IMG/VR virus record: IMGVR_UViG_3300048996_000263 | Coordinates: 1-58,825 of that record | DNA length: 58,825 nt | Direction: 5' to 3' (one strand) | Source: a virus | Shown: in pieces, positions 16,969-24,347 of the stretch | Layout: each line of letters starts with the position of its first letter | Numbering within the stretch: position 1 is the stretch's first letter | Position numbers and translations under genes: made by a program | The notes under the pieces: model-generated | What the model saw: only the letters and a program-made list of their open reading frames with translations | What the model was told of the DNA's origin: nothing | Database searches by the model: none

Positions 16969-17912
16969 TTAGATTCCCAAGAGGGCGTCGAAGTCATCCG
17001 AGCTGATGAGTTGTTGGCCTGTTTCTTCGACAGGCAGCTGATATTGGGACGCCAGCTCGATGTAGTCGCTGACCGCCCGGTCTCGCAGGGAAGGCGGCCG
17101 CGCCGCGACCGGTTGGATCAGGGGGAACGGCGGGGGTTTGACCCCCGCCTTTTTGTGCTTACGCCGTAGGGCTTCAACCTCGTCCGGGTCGGCTGTCCAG
17201 TTCGAGTATTCGTAGTTCAGCCACGCCTGCATGGTGTCGACGAGTCGCGCGACGTTCTCGGCGAGGTATCCCCAGTCCGCCTGGTCGCCGAGCTCCTCCC
17301 GTGCGAGCTGGGAGCCGGGCGGGAGTTTCCGGACCAGCGACACGATCCGCTGGACCGGCCACGTGTCGATGACGTCCCCGAGGTTGACGCCGTAGTAGTG
17401 CAGGAAGTCTGCTGCGCAGGCGTCCCACCGCGGTCCGAGGATCGCGGCTAGGACGCCTGCGATTCCCCCTCGGGCTTCTCCTCCACATCCATGCCGCTGC
17501 GACGCAGGATCTCTTCATCGGAGACCGCGAAGTCCGCGAGCGCCTTGGACGCCCGGTAGATGTTCGCGGAGGCGATGGCCTGATGCAGCCGGGGAAGCGT
17601 GTCGATGAAGTCCGACAGTGCCTGCCCGGTCTTGCCGGCCGGAAGGTCGATCTTCTTCTCGTCGGTCTCGTTGTGGCGCATGGCGTCGGCCAGGTCGGCG
17701 CGTTCCTTCACCGTCCCGACGAGGATTGTCATAGCCTGCGGCGCCTGGTCGGTGGAGACCAGAGCGAGGACCTGGTTGGTTTCCTTGACGGACAGGTTGG
17801 TGCGGAGCTTGTACGTCTTTCCGCCCAACCGGAACGGGACCGGCTCCAGCTTCCGCTCTGCCAGTAGCGCGTCGATGTCGAGTACGAATCCGTTTTCTGG
17901 GGTGCCCTGCAT
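16969..17912 (-). CDS. Tail assembly chaperone, -1 frameshift product (G-T type)
   Basis: Reading begins in the frame of the upstream chaperone gene and moves to the -1 frame near 17463-17469. The second frame is open without a stop from the slip site to 16969 and encodes AAILGPRWDACAADFLHYYG, a hallmark of second-frame chaperone proteins, then VDTMQAWLNYEYSNWTADPD. The second frame lacks a good ribosome site of its own; a GTG at 17343 is internal. The fusion helps assemble tail tube subunits around the tape measure encoded next. The efficiency is not visible from sequence. Confidence 0.85.
17448..17912 (-). CDS. Tail assembly chaperone, unshifted product (G type)
   Basis: Protein of 154 residues placed between the tail tube gene and the tape measure, the conserved place for this chaperone. 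The first half binds tube subunits in the family (FRLGGKTYKLRTNLSVKETN); the end is helical and acidic (ILRRSGMDVEEKPEGESQAS). The last codons hold the slippery site that makes the longer product. Confidence 0.9.
   Translation of the reverse strand: MQGTPENGFVLDIDALLAERKLEPVPFRLGGKTYKLRTNLSVKETNQVLALVSTDQAPQAMTILVGTVKERADLADAMRHNETDEKKIDLPAGKTGQALSDFIDTLPRLHQAIASANIYRASKALADFAVSDEEILRRSGMDVEEKPEGESQAS
17463..17469 (-). other. Programmed -1 frameshift site
   Basis: On the minus strand the heptamer is GGGGGAA, read as GGG-GAA in the zero frame, seven codons before the stop of the short chaperone. P-site GGG can re-pair perfectly one base back; the A-site match is imperfect, so it is not the canonical XXXYYYZ. 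Position and frame change agree with other siphophages. Confidence 0.7.
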
Positions 17913-17927
17913 GATGTTGCGCTCCGA

Positions 17928-18491
17928 TCAGACGAGCGGGTTCGAGTTGGTGAACTTCTGGATCGCCTGCACGCCACCGGTCGGGGCGAGCGGGAACAGC
18001 TCCAGGTCCCAGCCTTCGAGGTCGTCATCGTTCATGACTTCCTCAGGGATGGCGCCCAGCTCACAGCGGGCGATGTAGTAGGCCTTCTTCTTCGTGCCGT
18101 CCAGGACACGCAGCAGGAGTGAGAACTCCTCGTCGGTGCCGGTGGTCCACTTGAAGATGCCCGAGCCGACGCCGGTCTCGGCGATGGATCCGCCGCGCAG
18201 CAGAGTCAGCGCGGTCGCCTTGGACATGTCGACCGGACGGAACTTGATGGAGAACGTGGGCGGCTTCTTCGAGCGCCGGTACGGTGCACCGGACTCGTTG
18301 TTCCACACGTCCAGGTCGGTGATGTCCTGCGACGGGGTGATGGTGAAACCGGCCTTGATACCACCGAAGGCGTCGAGGCTGGGCAGTGATGTCGCGAACG
18401 GGTCGGCAGGCACAGCGGCGTTCGCCACTCCGCGAAAAGCGTCACCGTCCAACCAGAGAGCCGCCTTGGCGGAGTCGGCGTACGTGGACAT
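17928..18491 (-). CDS. Major tail tube protein
   Basis: Protein of 187 residues just upstream of the chaperone pair. ATG at 18491 has AGGAGGA nine bases before it, so the short upstream extension is rejected. Segments GIKAGFTITPSQDITDLDVW and RPVDMSKATALTLLRGGSIA fit the tail-tube beta-sandwich fold of actinophages. Hexamers stack to make the tail tube. A gap of 117 bases upstream, with a GC-rich inverted repeat, separates it from the connector genes. Confidence 0.88.
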   Translation of the reverse strand: MSTYADSAKAALWLDGDAFRGVANAAVPADPFATSLPSLDAFGGIKAGFTITPSQDITDLDVWNNESGAPYRRSKKPPTFSIKFRPVDMSKATALTLLRGGSIAETGVGSGIFKWTTGTDEEFSLLLRVLDGTKKKAYYIARCELGAIPEEVMNDDDLEGWDLELFPLAPTGGVQAIQKFTNSNPLV

Positions 18492-18608
18492 GCAGTCCTC
18501 CTGCACTAAGGGCCCGCTCGGCGGCGGGTCAGCTTGTTTCGGTTGCCCTGCATGCGCCCTGCTGTAGGTGTCCCGCCTCCCAGGCAGGGCAGCCAGGAGA
18601 CGGGACGA

Positions 18609-19034
18609 TCAGGTGGTGTGGGCCTTCAGCTCGGCGCGGATCAGGCACCGGCGCAGCGGAGACGCTGTCCCGCGTGAGGTATCGACGTCCTCGAGGGGAC
18701 CGTCGGTGACACGTCCGGAGTAGGACATGTTTTCGAACGTGACATTCCGCGCCCTGCCGAGAACTCGCCCCGCTTCTGCGGCGATCCTCCACACCAGGCG
18801 TCGCGCGTCTGGATAGCTCTTAGGCGCGTAGCCGTCCACTTGAACCAGTGGGGACCAAGCCACACCGTCGCCAGACAGAGAGAAGTTCCCTGGCGCCTGG
18901 ATGACCACAAACGGCGACGTGACGTCCAAAGGCGACTCGAAACCAACTCGCTCGGCTTGCGGTACTAGCCCGGCGAACACGGGGTCAGCGAGCAGAATTA
19001 CCCGGGCAGCGCCCGGGATCCATGGGAGGGACAT
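18609..19034 (-). CDS. Tail terminator protein
   Basis: Protein of about 141 residues between the gp10-like gene and the tail tube gene, the usual place for the tail terminator that caps the tube. Segments FVVIQAPGNFSLSGDGVAWS and LVQVDGYAPKSYPDARRLVW match this family's layout. ATG 19034 has GGGGGTGA at proper distance; a GTG at 19040 overlaps the previous stop. Confidence 0.75.
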   Translation of the reverse strand: MSLPWIPGAARVILLADPVFAGLVPQAERVGFESPLDVTSPFVVIQAPGNFSLSGDGVAWSPLVQVDGYAPKSYPDARRLVWRIAAEAGRVLGRARNVTFENMSYSGRVTDGPLEDVDTSRGTASPLRRCLIRAELKAHTT

Positions 19035-19036
19035 GG

Positions 19037-19345
19037 TCACCCCCTGGGTTGCATCCCGCTGTACTTCCCGTACTGCCGTGCCGCGTCAGTGAGAGTGGCG
19101 TGTGCTGGAGTGTCAGCTGTGCCGTACTCCTTGAACCCGGCCTCGGGGTCTTCGTCGACAACGGACACATCGTCTCCGCTGACTTTCACGCCGATCCCGC
19201 CGCGGTATTCACCGGTCAGGACCGGGGCGTTGCTGATCGCGGTGCGAGCTACCTGTTCCGCGATCTTGCCGCGTTCCTCGGTGGAGATCTTCCGCGCCTC
19301 GCGGATCGCTTCGGCTTCGTAGACCGTGACCCGGATTCCGGCCAC
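19037..19345 (-). CDS. HK97 gp10-like head-tail component
   Basis: GTG start at 19345, just after the stop of the gene before it, giving 102 residues. The NAPVLTGEYRGGIGVKVSGD and EAGFKEYGTADTPAHATLTD stretches are characteristic of HK97-gp10-like proteins, which join head and tail. Neighbouring connector genes agree. Confidence 0.8.
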   Translation of the reverse strand: MAGIRVTVYEAEAIREARKISTEERGKIAEQVARTAISNAPVLTGEYRGGIGVKVSGDDVSVVDEDPEAGFKEYGTADTPAHATLTDAARQYGKYSGMQPRG

Positions 19346-19347
19346 GT

Positions 19348-19677
19348 CTACACCTGGTAGGCGATGTACGTGATCGTGCTCACCGACGCGGTGAACGTGA
19401 CCACGCTTCCGTAGTACGACACCGGGAATCCGCCGACGACCTTCGTCTGCGCACCGGTGAGCGTGTACACGACCGACGCCGGCGCCTGGCCGTCCACGTA
19501 CACCGAAGCTGGGAAGCTCACGGTCACGGTGCCGCCGGCCGAGGAGGTCAGCTCGAGGATGAGGGTGCCGCCGTTGATGGCCGAGTTTCCGTTGACGTTG
19601 TCGCATGCCACCGGGGTCGGCTTCACCAAAGCGGTCTTGTGGTCGAGGTTGTTCACGGTCACCGCGGTTGCGGGCAT
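19348..19677 (-). CDS. Small structural protein of the connector region
   Basis: Protein of 109 residues, beta-rich (GTLILELTSSAGGTVTVSFP, then YYGSVVTFTASVSTITYIAY). Placed among head-tail connector genes. Could be a minor capsid or tail-associated beta-sandwich protein. No specific family recognised. Confidence 0.68.
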   Translation of the reverse strand: MPATAVTVNNLDHKTALVKPTPVACDNVNGNSAINGGTLILELTSSAGGTVTVSFPASVYVDGQAPASVVYTLTGAQTKVVGGFPVSYYGSVVTFTASVSTITYIAYQV

Positions 19678-19686
19678 GGCGTACTC

Positions 19687-20046
19687 CTATTGCATGTCGG
19701 AGATGAGCCGCGCCGCGGCGGCGCGGAACAGGGGTTTGTGGAATGGCCGGTCGGCAACGTCACCGGTGATCTGGAAGACGCGCTCGGTGCCGTCCTCGGT
19801 GACCACTCTGGATGTGGAATCCATTGGCACGTCCGCGGTAACGAGGACCGACCAGAGGCTGATGACCGTGTTCTGGTCGGCCAGCAGCTCGACTTGGGAG
19901 CCGACGTTAGCTACGGCGACCTGGCTTAGCCTTGCCCTCGTCTGAACGATCGTCGCCGGACCGGCCGTCTGCAGGCCCGTTGCCGGGTCCACTGTCGACT
20001 TCCACGGCGTTTCCACTCTCACCGGAGTCGGTAGTTTCGGTCGCAC
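19687..20046 (-). CDS. Head-tail stopper (head closure) protein
   Basis: Protein of 119 residues. GTG at 20046 has GAGGAGG eight bases upstream. Order (adaptor, stopper, gp10-like, tail terminator) and the RVFQITGDVADRPFHKPLFR segment fit the small beta-barrel stopper that closes the DNA channel. It overlaps the gene before it by 140 bases in another frame. Confidence 0.7.
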   Translation of the reverse strand: MRPKLPTPVRVETPWKSTVDPATGLQTAGPATIVQTRARLSQVAVANVGSQVELLADQNTVISLWSVLVTADVPMDSTSRVVTEDGTERVFQITGDVADRPFHKPLFRAAAARLISDMQ

Positions 20047-20179
20047 TGGCCGCCTCCTCTGCGAGAGTCAGCGAGCCGTCGGCGAGTCCATCCCGCAGGA
20101 TCGGACTGCCGGACCCGTAGTAGTGGACGTTTCCCTTGCCATCCTTGACGACGGTCACGGTTGGTTCGGACATACTCAC
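19907..20179 (-). CDS. Small head-region protein overlapping the stopper gene
   Basis: Protein of 90 residues. GTG at 20179 overlaps the adaptor stop (GTGA). The first 40 residues (TVTVVKDGKGNVHYYGSGSP) look genuine and beta-rich; the rest is an acidic, Ser/Gly-rich disordered tail encoded within the stopper gene in another frame. Either the protein ends in this tail or a frame change shortens or fuses it. Function unknown. Confidence 0.55.
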   Translation of the reverse strand: MSMSEPTVTVVKDGKGNVHYYGSGSPILRDGLADGSLTLAEEAASATETTDSGESGNAVEVDSGPGNGPADGRSGDDRSDEGKAKPGRRS

Positions 20180-20556
20180 CCCGGGACGATTGAGAAGGCA
20201 CGAGCACGGCCCTCGGTTTCAGGAGTCAGGTCAGCCAGTTCGTCATCGGTCAACGACAAACCAGCAGCGGCCGCTTTGGATAGCCGATAGGACCACTCCG
20301 GGTAGGTCTCCGACTCGACGCCGGCGCCGTGCTCGATGGAATTTATGAGCCGGGCGACCACCTGAACGGTGACCGCCCGAACCCATTCCGCGTCCAACTT
20401 GCCGGCGGCGATCCACGAATCGATCAGCGGACGACGCTTCCGGATCAGCAACGAGACATCACCGAGCAGGGCCTCCATCTGTGCGATGTCGCCCTGTTCG
20501 GTGATCTTCACATTGAGCCGGGTCTCGTAGTCCTCAACTTCCGCGAACGCCTCCAT
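20176..20556 (-). CDS. Head-tail adaptor (Gp15/gp6-like) protein
   Basis: Protein of 126 residues, all-helical, with VSLLIRKRRPLIDSWIAAGK and YPEWSYRLSKAAAAGLSLTD, matching the connector family that docks under the portal. Next gene after the capsid and a small head protein, the expected place. Confidence 0.8.
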   Translation of the reverse strand: MEAFAEVEDYETRLNVKITEQGDIAQMEALLGDVSLLIRKRRPLIDSWIAAGKLDAEWVRAVTVQVVARLINSIEHGAGVESETYPEWSYRLSKAAAAGLSLTDDELADLTPETEGRARAFSIVPG

Positions 20557-20559
20557 CGG

Positions 20560-20892
20560 CTACTCCTCGTCGGCGAGGTCGACCGCGGCGATGATGTCGT
20601 CGCGGTTCATGTCGTCCTCGACGTCGATGTCCCGGACTTTGGCGTAGTCGGCCCACTTGTCGCGAGACGCGTTGCCGCGCGGCCGCTCGAGAACCTGCTC
20701 CACCTCGACCTTGACCGGGGTTTCGGGGATCAGATCCCCGTCATCCAGCTGCCGCACCGGGACTTCCTGCGACTCGGGGTCGACTTCCCACACCTTGGGG
20801 TTGTCGATGAGGTCCGCGATCTCGTCCGGGACATTGCCCGGACCGTGCCACGAACCGTCGACGAAGACCCAGGTGTTGAGACGCTTTCCCAT
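20560..20892 (-). CDS. Small head protein with C-terminal helix-extension-helix motif
   Basis: ATG at 20892 with AGGGGG upstream; 110 residues. The N-terminus (WVFVDGSWHGPGNVPDEIAD) forms a short beta unit; the end (KWADYAKVRDIDVEDDMNRD) resembles HeH/Rho-N-like motifs found in actinophage head-associated proteins. It lies between the capsid and adaptor genes. Confidence 0.65.
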   Translation of the reverse strand: MGKRLNTWVFVDGSWHGPGNVPDEIADLIDNPKVWEVDPESQEVPVRQLDDGDLIPETPVKVEVEQVLERPRGNASRDKWADYAKVRDIDVEDDMNRDDIIAAVDLADEE

Positions 20893-20901
20893 CACAGCCC
20901 C

Positions 20902-21918
20902 CTACGCGACGTCGGCGACGAACGACAGGTCCGGGTCTCCCAGGATCGGGATGCCGATCGCGGAACCGATCGTGAACACCCGGATCGGTGTCGTGGACTG
21001 CTTGAACGCACCCACCACCACGCCAGGGTGATCCGCCGGAGCGATGCCGTACTGCGACTCCTGCGCTTCGAGCGTGGTGCCCCACAAAGTGGCGCCCAGC
21101 TCGGTGCCGTCCGGCGGCAGGAACAGCAGCTTGTCATCCGCGATGACCCTGCGCGACACGCCGGTCTGGTCGATCGCGCGAGCGTCGAACACGCGGATCG
21201 CCGGCAGACCGAAGTCGGTCATCACCGCGTCCAGATCGGACCTTCGCACCTGCGTGACCGTGGATCCGACCGGCAGGACCATGGAACGGACCTGCGCGTT
21301 GCGCACCAGATAGTTCACGACCCGGGTCGAGGTCATGATCACACCTGGGGGCTGGCCGTTCGTGTCGACATACACGTCGCGCCATGCCTGCAGGTCATCG
21401 ATCGGAGTCGATGCGGCGAGGTTGGACCACAGGGTGACTGGCGCCACCGAGTGTGTCGCGAGGCGACCGAAGTCGACCTCGGCGACCACACCGTCCTCGT
21501 TCAGCGTGACCTTGCCCTCCACGAGGGCCTGGCCGCGCGCGAACTCGAACCGGGTGTCGATCGCGCGGGCGATCCTCGCTGCGTCACGCAGGAGCAGGTT
21601 CCGGATCTGCTCGTTGGCCTGACGCAACCGCAGCTGGTCGTACTCGCCCAGGACGTACTGCTGGCCGATGGCCGGCAGTTCGCCGGACACCCGGGTGAGG
21701 CCTTCGCGCTTCCCGAACCGAGGCTCGGCGTCGTAGGCCCGGAAGCTCGCCGCAGCCGCGAGACCGCCGCCACCGCGGTTGAATCGGTAGTTCAGGTCGT
21801 CCACCTGCTGGTGCGGCAGGATCTCGGACAGCTGCAGAGCGTTCTCCGGCCGGTCGGCCAGCGCCTCGCGGGCGTAGCCGGTCAACTCTGCCGGGGTGAT
21901 CAAGTCGAAGATGTCCAT
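20902..21918 (-). CDS. Major capsid protein (lambda E / HK97 fold)
   Basis: Protein of 338 residues of the Phage_cap_E type. Indicative segments are LTPAELTGY-like opening, FGKREGLTRVSGELPAIGQQ, GEYDQLRLRQANEQIRNLLL and the C-terminal ESQYGIAPADHPGVVVGAFK. Length is normal for the family. Placed after decoration and scaffold genes. It assembles the icosahedral shell. Confidence 0.95.
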   Translation of the reverse strand: MDIFDLITPAELTGYAREALADRPENALQLSEILPHQQVDDLNYRFNRGGGGLAAAASFRAYDAEPRFGKREGLTRVSGELPAIGQQYVLGEYDQLRLRQANEQIRNLLLRDAARIARAIDTRFEFARGQALVEGKVTLNEDGVVAEVDFGRLATHSVAPVTLWSNLAASTPIDDLQAWRDVYVDTNGQPPGVIMTSTRVVNYLVRNAQVRSMVLPVGSTVTQVRRSDLDAVMTDFGLPAIRVFDARAIDQTGVSRRVIADDKLLFLPPDGTELGATLWGTTLEAQESQYGIAPADHPGVVVGAFKQSTTPIRVFTIGSAIGIPILGDPDLSFVADVA

Positions 21919-21930
21919 TGGTCACCCCTC

Positions 21931-22620
21931 TCAGTAGAAGATGATTCGGCCGGCCACGTCGGCCTTGCCGTTGGCGTCGATGGGCATGGGGAGCTTGGAG
22001 TTGACGACCTTGCAGTGGTCGAACATCGCGCCCACCACGTCCGTGGTCGTAGCCGCGGGAGCCTTCACGGAGAAGGCGAGGAAACCCCACAGGGTTTCCT
22101 GTCCGCCGCTGCCCTCGGTGCCGCCTGCGACGGTCGTGGCGACTGTCACGGTGCCGGTGCCGCCGGTCGGGGTGGTGGTCATCGCGGCGACGTTGCTGTC
22201 GGCGAGCGTGCCACCGAAGGTGACCGTCCACACGCCACCGGGCGAGCCAGTGACCGTCACGTCCCCGACGCCGATGTTCGACAGGGCCTCGAGTGCGGCC
22301 TGGACCTGAGCGGCTGTCGCGGCGGCAACCAGCGAGCTGGTGGTCTGACCGTTCCACGTGATCGTGAACGACGTCAGGCCCGAACCGCCAACGGTCAGCG
22401 TCTGCACTTCGTCGGTCACGCTGTACGGCCCGTACAGACCGGTCGCGGTGATCTTCGCCAAAGCGGTGCCGGACTTGAAGAAACCGTCCGGGTAGTGAAT
22501 CGATGGGGTGAACGCGGAGGTGTCGAGCGTGACGCTGACGGCCTCCCCGAGCCCGTGACGAGACGCCAGCCAGGACTGGTCGTCCACGCCGAACGTCTCG
22601 GTCCTCAAGCTGAGGTCCAT
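21931..22620 (-). CDS. Head decoration protein with an inserted Ig-like domain
   Basis: Protein of 229 residues. Residues 45-70 (GFFKSGTALAKITATGLYGP) and 172-229 (LWGFLAFSVKAPAATTTDVV, ending GKADVAGRIIFY) are the two halves of a lambda gpD-like decoration protein. Between them, residues 72-171 are a separate beta-sandwich repeat (FTITWNGQTTSSLVAAATAA, ALEALSNIGVGDVTVTGSPG, VWTVTFGGTLADS). The insertion doubles the family's usual length. It would trimerise on the capsid with the Ig-like domain pointing outward. Confidence 0.88.
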   Translation of the reverse strand: MDLSLRTETFGVDDQSWLASRHGLGEAVSVTLDTSAFTPSIHYPDGFFKSGTALAKITATGLYGPYSVTDEVQTLTVGGSGLTSFTITWNGQTTSSLVAAATAAQVQAALEALSNIGVGDVTVTGSPGGVWTVTFGGTLADSNVAAMTTTPTGGTGTVTVATTVAGGTEGSGGQETLWGFLAFSVKAPAATTTDVVGAMFDHCKVVNSKLPMPIDANGKADVAGRIIFY

Positions 22621-22639
22621 GATGGATCCCTTTCAGGGA

Positions 22640-23257
22640 CTAGGATTTAGGTTTCTTGCGCTCCTGATAGAGAGCGCGCCCCGCGTTCACGTCAGCTTTT
22701 CCTGGCGCGGCGGGCGGTGTCCCCTGACCGGGGTTGGGCGCGAACGTGGGAACAGTGACCGCCTGCTTGACCAGATACGGCTTGTCCTCCGCGAGCTTGT
22801 TCACCATCGCCTTCACGGCGGCCTCATCGACGTCACCGGAGGCGGTCACAGGGATCTCGCCGAAGCGGGATTCCAGTTGAGCCACAGCGTCCGCCGAGTC
22901 GTTGAACCCAGCCGATGCCGCGGCCGCCTTGACCTCTGCTCGGATCAGGCGGGTGTTCGCCGTCGCGGCGACCTCCGCCTTGCCCTCTTCGCGCGCGGCG
23001 GCGAGAGCTTTCTCCTGATCGGTCTGGCCAGCTTCGCGGATCTGCCGCAGTTCTTCCTCGGCGGCGTCGGCGCGCTGCTTCTCCGCGGCGCGCTGCCGGT
23101 TCGCTTCCGCCGCGGCTTCACGCTCACGTTGGATAGCCGACCGGCCGCCTTCGTTCAATCCGTCGTCCGCGGGGGGCGTCGCGCCTCCACCGCCGGCCGG
23201 TTGACCGGGCTCGCCGTCACGAAGTAGCCGTGCACGCAGTTTCTTGGTGGTGAACAT
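22640..23257 (-). CDS. Capsid scaffolding protein
   Basis: Protein of 205 residues from the ATG at 23257, which has GCGAGGA upstream. Highly charged coiled coil (REREAAAEANRQRAAEKQRA, then EEELRQIREAGQTDQEKALA), a GFNDSADAVAQLESRFGEI segment, and a Pro-rich end. This layout and its place before the decoration and capsid genes define phage scaffolds, which shape the procapsid and leave it before packaging. Confidence 0.88.
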   Translation of the reverse strand: MFTTKKLRARLLRDGEPGQPAGGGGATPPADDGLNEGGRSAIQREREAAAEANRQRAAEKQRADAAEEELRQIREAGQTDQEKALAAAREEGKAEVAATANTRLIRAEVKAAAASAGFNDSADAVAQLESRFGEIPVTASGDVDEAAVKAMVNKLAEDKPYLVKQAVTVPTFAPNPGQGTPPAAPGKADVNAGRALYQERKKPKS

Positions 23258-23324
23258 GCTTGTCCTCGCCATTGGGCACCGCGCGTCACGCGTCGGGCCG
23301 TGGAACTGCTCCACCCATCACGGG

Positions 23325-24347
23325 TCACAGCAGGTATGCGAAGCGCCGGAGTTGTCGCAACGTCTCGGCGCGGTCCCAGCCGAATTCCTCGGCCAGGCGG
23401 TAGATCTCGTCCGGCAACAGCCGGGGAGCTTTAGCGGTACTCAGACGATTTCCCCGCAGCTTCTCCAGTTCGGAGTCCGGGCGCCGTCGCAGCGTCCCGT
23501 CCTCCAAAACCTCGTAGCCGCCGAACGTGGCCCGTCTAGTGGTGCCCACAGTGGTCACTTGGATCTCGCGACCGAACATGGTCACGGTCTTCACGCCCTG
23601 CTCGGCGTTCACGACCTGGTTCATGGTCTTCGACGACCCACCCGAGTGACGGATCGCTCGGGCGTTGCCAGCGCCGAACACCTTGTCCTGCTCCTGAGTG
23701 GACAGGGAACGGAAGAATGTCTTCGGGTTGGTTGCCCAGTTGCCCGAGTTCTCGCCAGCCGGGATGTTCCTGCAGTCGCAGTTGCGGTGACGTTTGAACG
23801 CCACCATCGACCGTGACCGCTTTCCGGCGAGAATGGCGCAGCGTGCGCAGGTTTTCCCGGTCAGCATCCGCACGTACCACTGGACGGCCGGCCTGGATAT
23901 CATCGCCGCCTGCACTGCGGACCGGTCGGTGTCCTGCATTCCGGACAGGACAATGGAGCTGGACAGATACCGGACCCGGCTGTTCAACGCTTCGCTGGAC
24001 AGGCCTTGTTTCGGGATGGCGTTGACGGCATGCACCAGATTCAGGAGCCAACTGCCGCCGCCGTCGGTGAAGTCCATCCACGCATCCGGGATCACCGTCG
24101 CTTCAGCGGCGAGCGATTCGCCTTGCGCGTCGAGGATCTCGTCCAGGTAGCCGTCCGCCGCGCCCGCCGCCGCAACTTGCAGTGTTAGGAGGTTGGGGCC
24201 GATGCGGGCGACCGCGTCCCGCCACGCCTCCGGGTTACGCGCCCGGTTCGTGATGGACAGCGTCACGCCGACGGCTTGCTCAGCGAGCGCGGCTTGTTCG
24301 GCCGCGTGCCGCTGGGCGACCCTAAGAACCTGCGCCGGCGGCGGCAC
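23325..24347 (-). CDS. MuF-like minor head protein
   Basis: Protein of 340 residues from GTG 24347, overlapping the portal gene by 26 bases. The segment VQWYVRMLTGKTCARCAILA with the following RHRNCDCRNIP is the Cys/His signature of phage Mu gpF-like minor head proteins. Such proteins sit inside or at the portal vertex. No protease or toxin domain is visible at its C-terminus, which ends in a helix-turn-helix-like FGWDRAETLRQLRRFAYLL stretch. Confidence 0.85.
   Translation of the reverse strand: MPPPAQVLRVAQRHAAEQAALAEQAVGVTLSITNRARNPEAWRDAVARIGPNLLTLQVAAAGAADGYLDEILDAQGESLAAEATVIPDAWMDFTDGGGSWLLNLVHAVNAIPKQGLSSEALNSRVRYLSSSIVLSGMQDTDRSAVQAAMISRPAVQWYVRMLTGKTCARCAILAGKRSRSMVAFKRHRNCDCRNIPAGENSGNWATNPKTFFRSLSTQEQDKVFGAGNARAIRHSGGSSKTMNQVVNAEQGVKTVTMFGREIQVTTVGTTRRATFGGYEVLEDGTLRRRPDSELEKLRGNRLSTAKAPRLLPDEIYRLAEEFGWDRAETLRQLRRFAYLL

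Noticed and set aside
17174-17518. An Arg-rich minus-strand frame across the chaperone overlap
   Set aside because: It is the third frame; both chaperone frames are explained by the -1 shift and carry family signatures.
20329-22650. A 773-codon plus-strand open frame across the capsid genes
   Set aside because: It is antisense to the capsid, decoration and connector genes in the frame that GC-rich third positions keep open; its composition is Arg/Gly/Asp/His-rich with no domain and no ribosome site.
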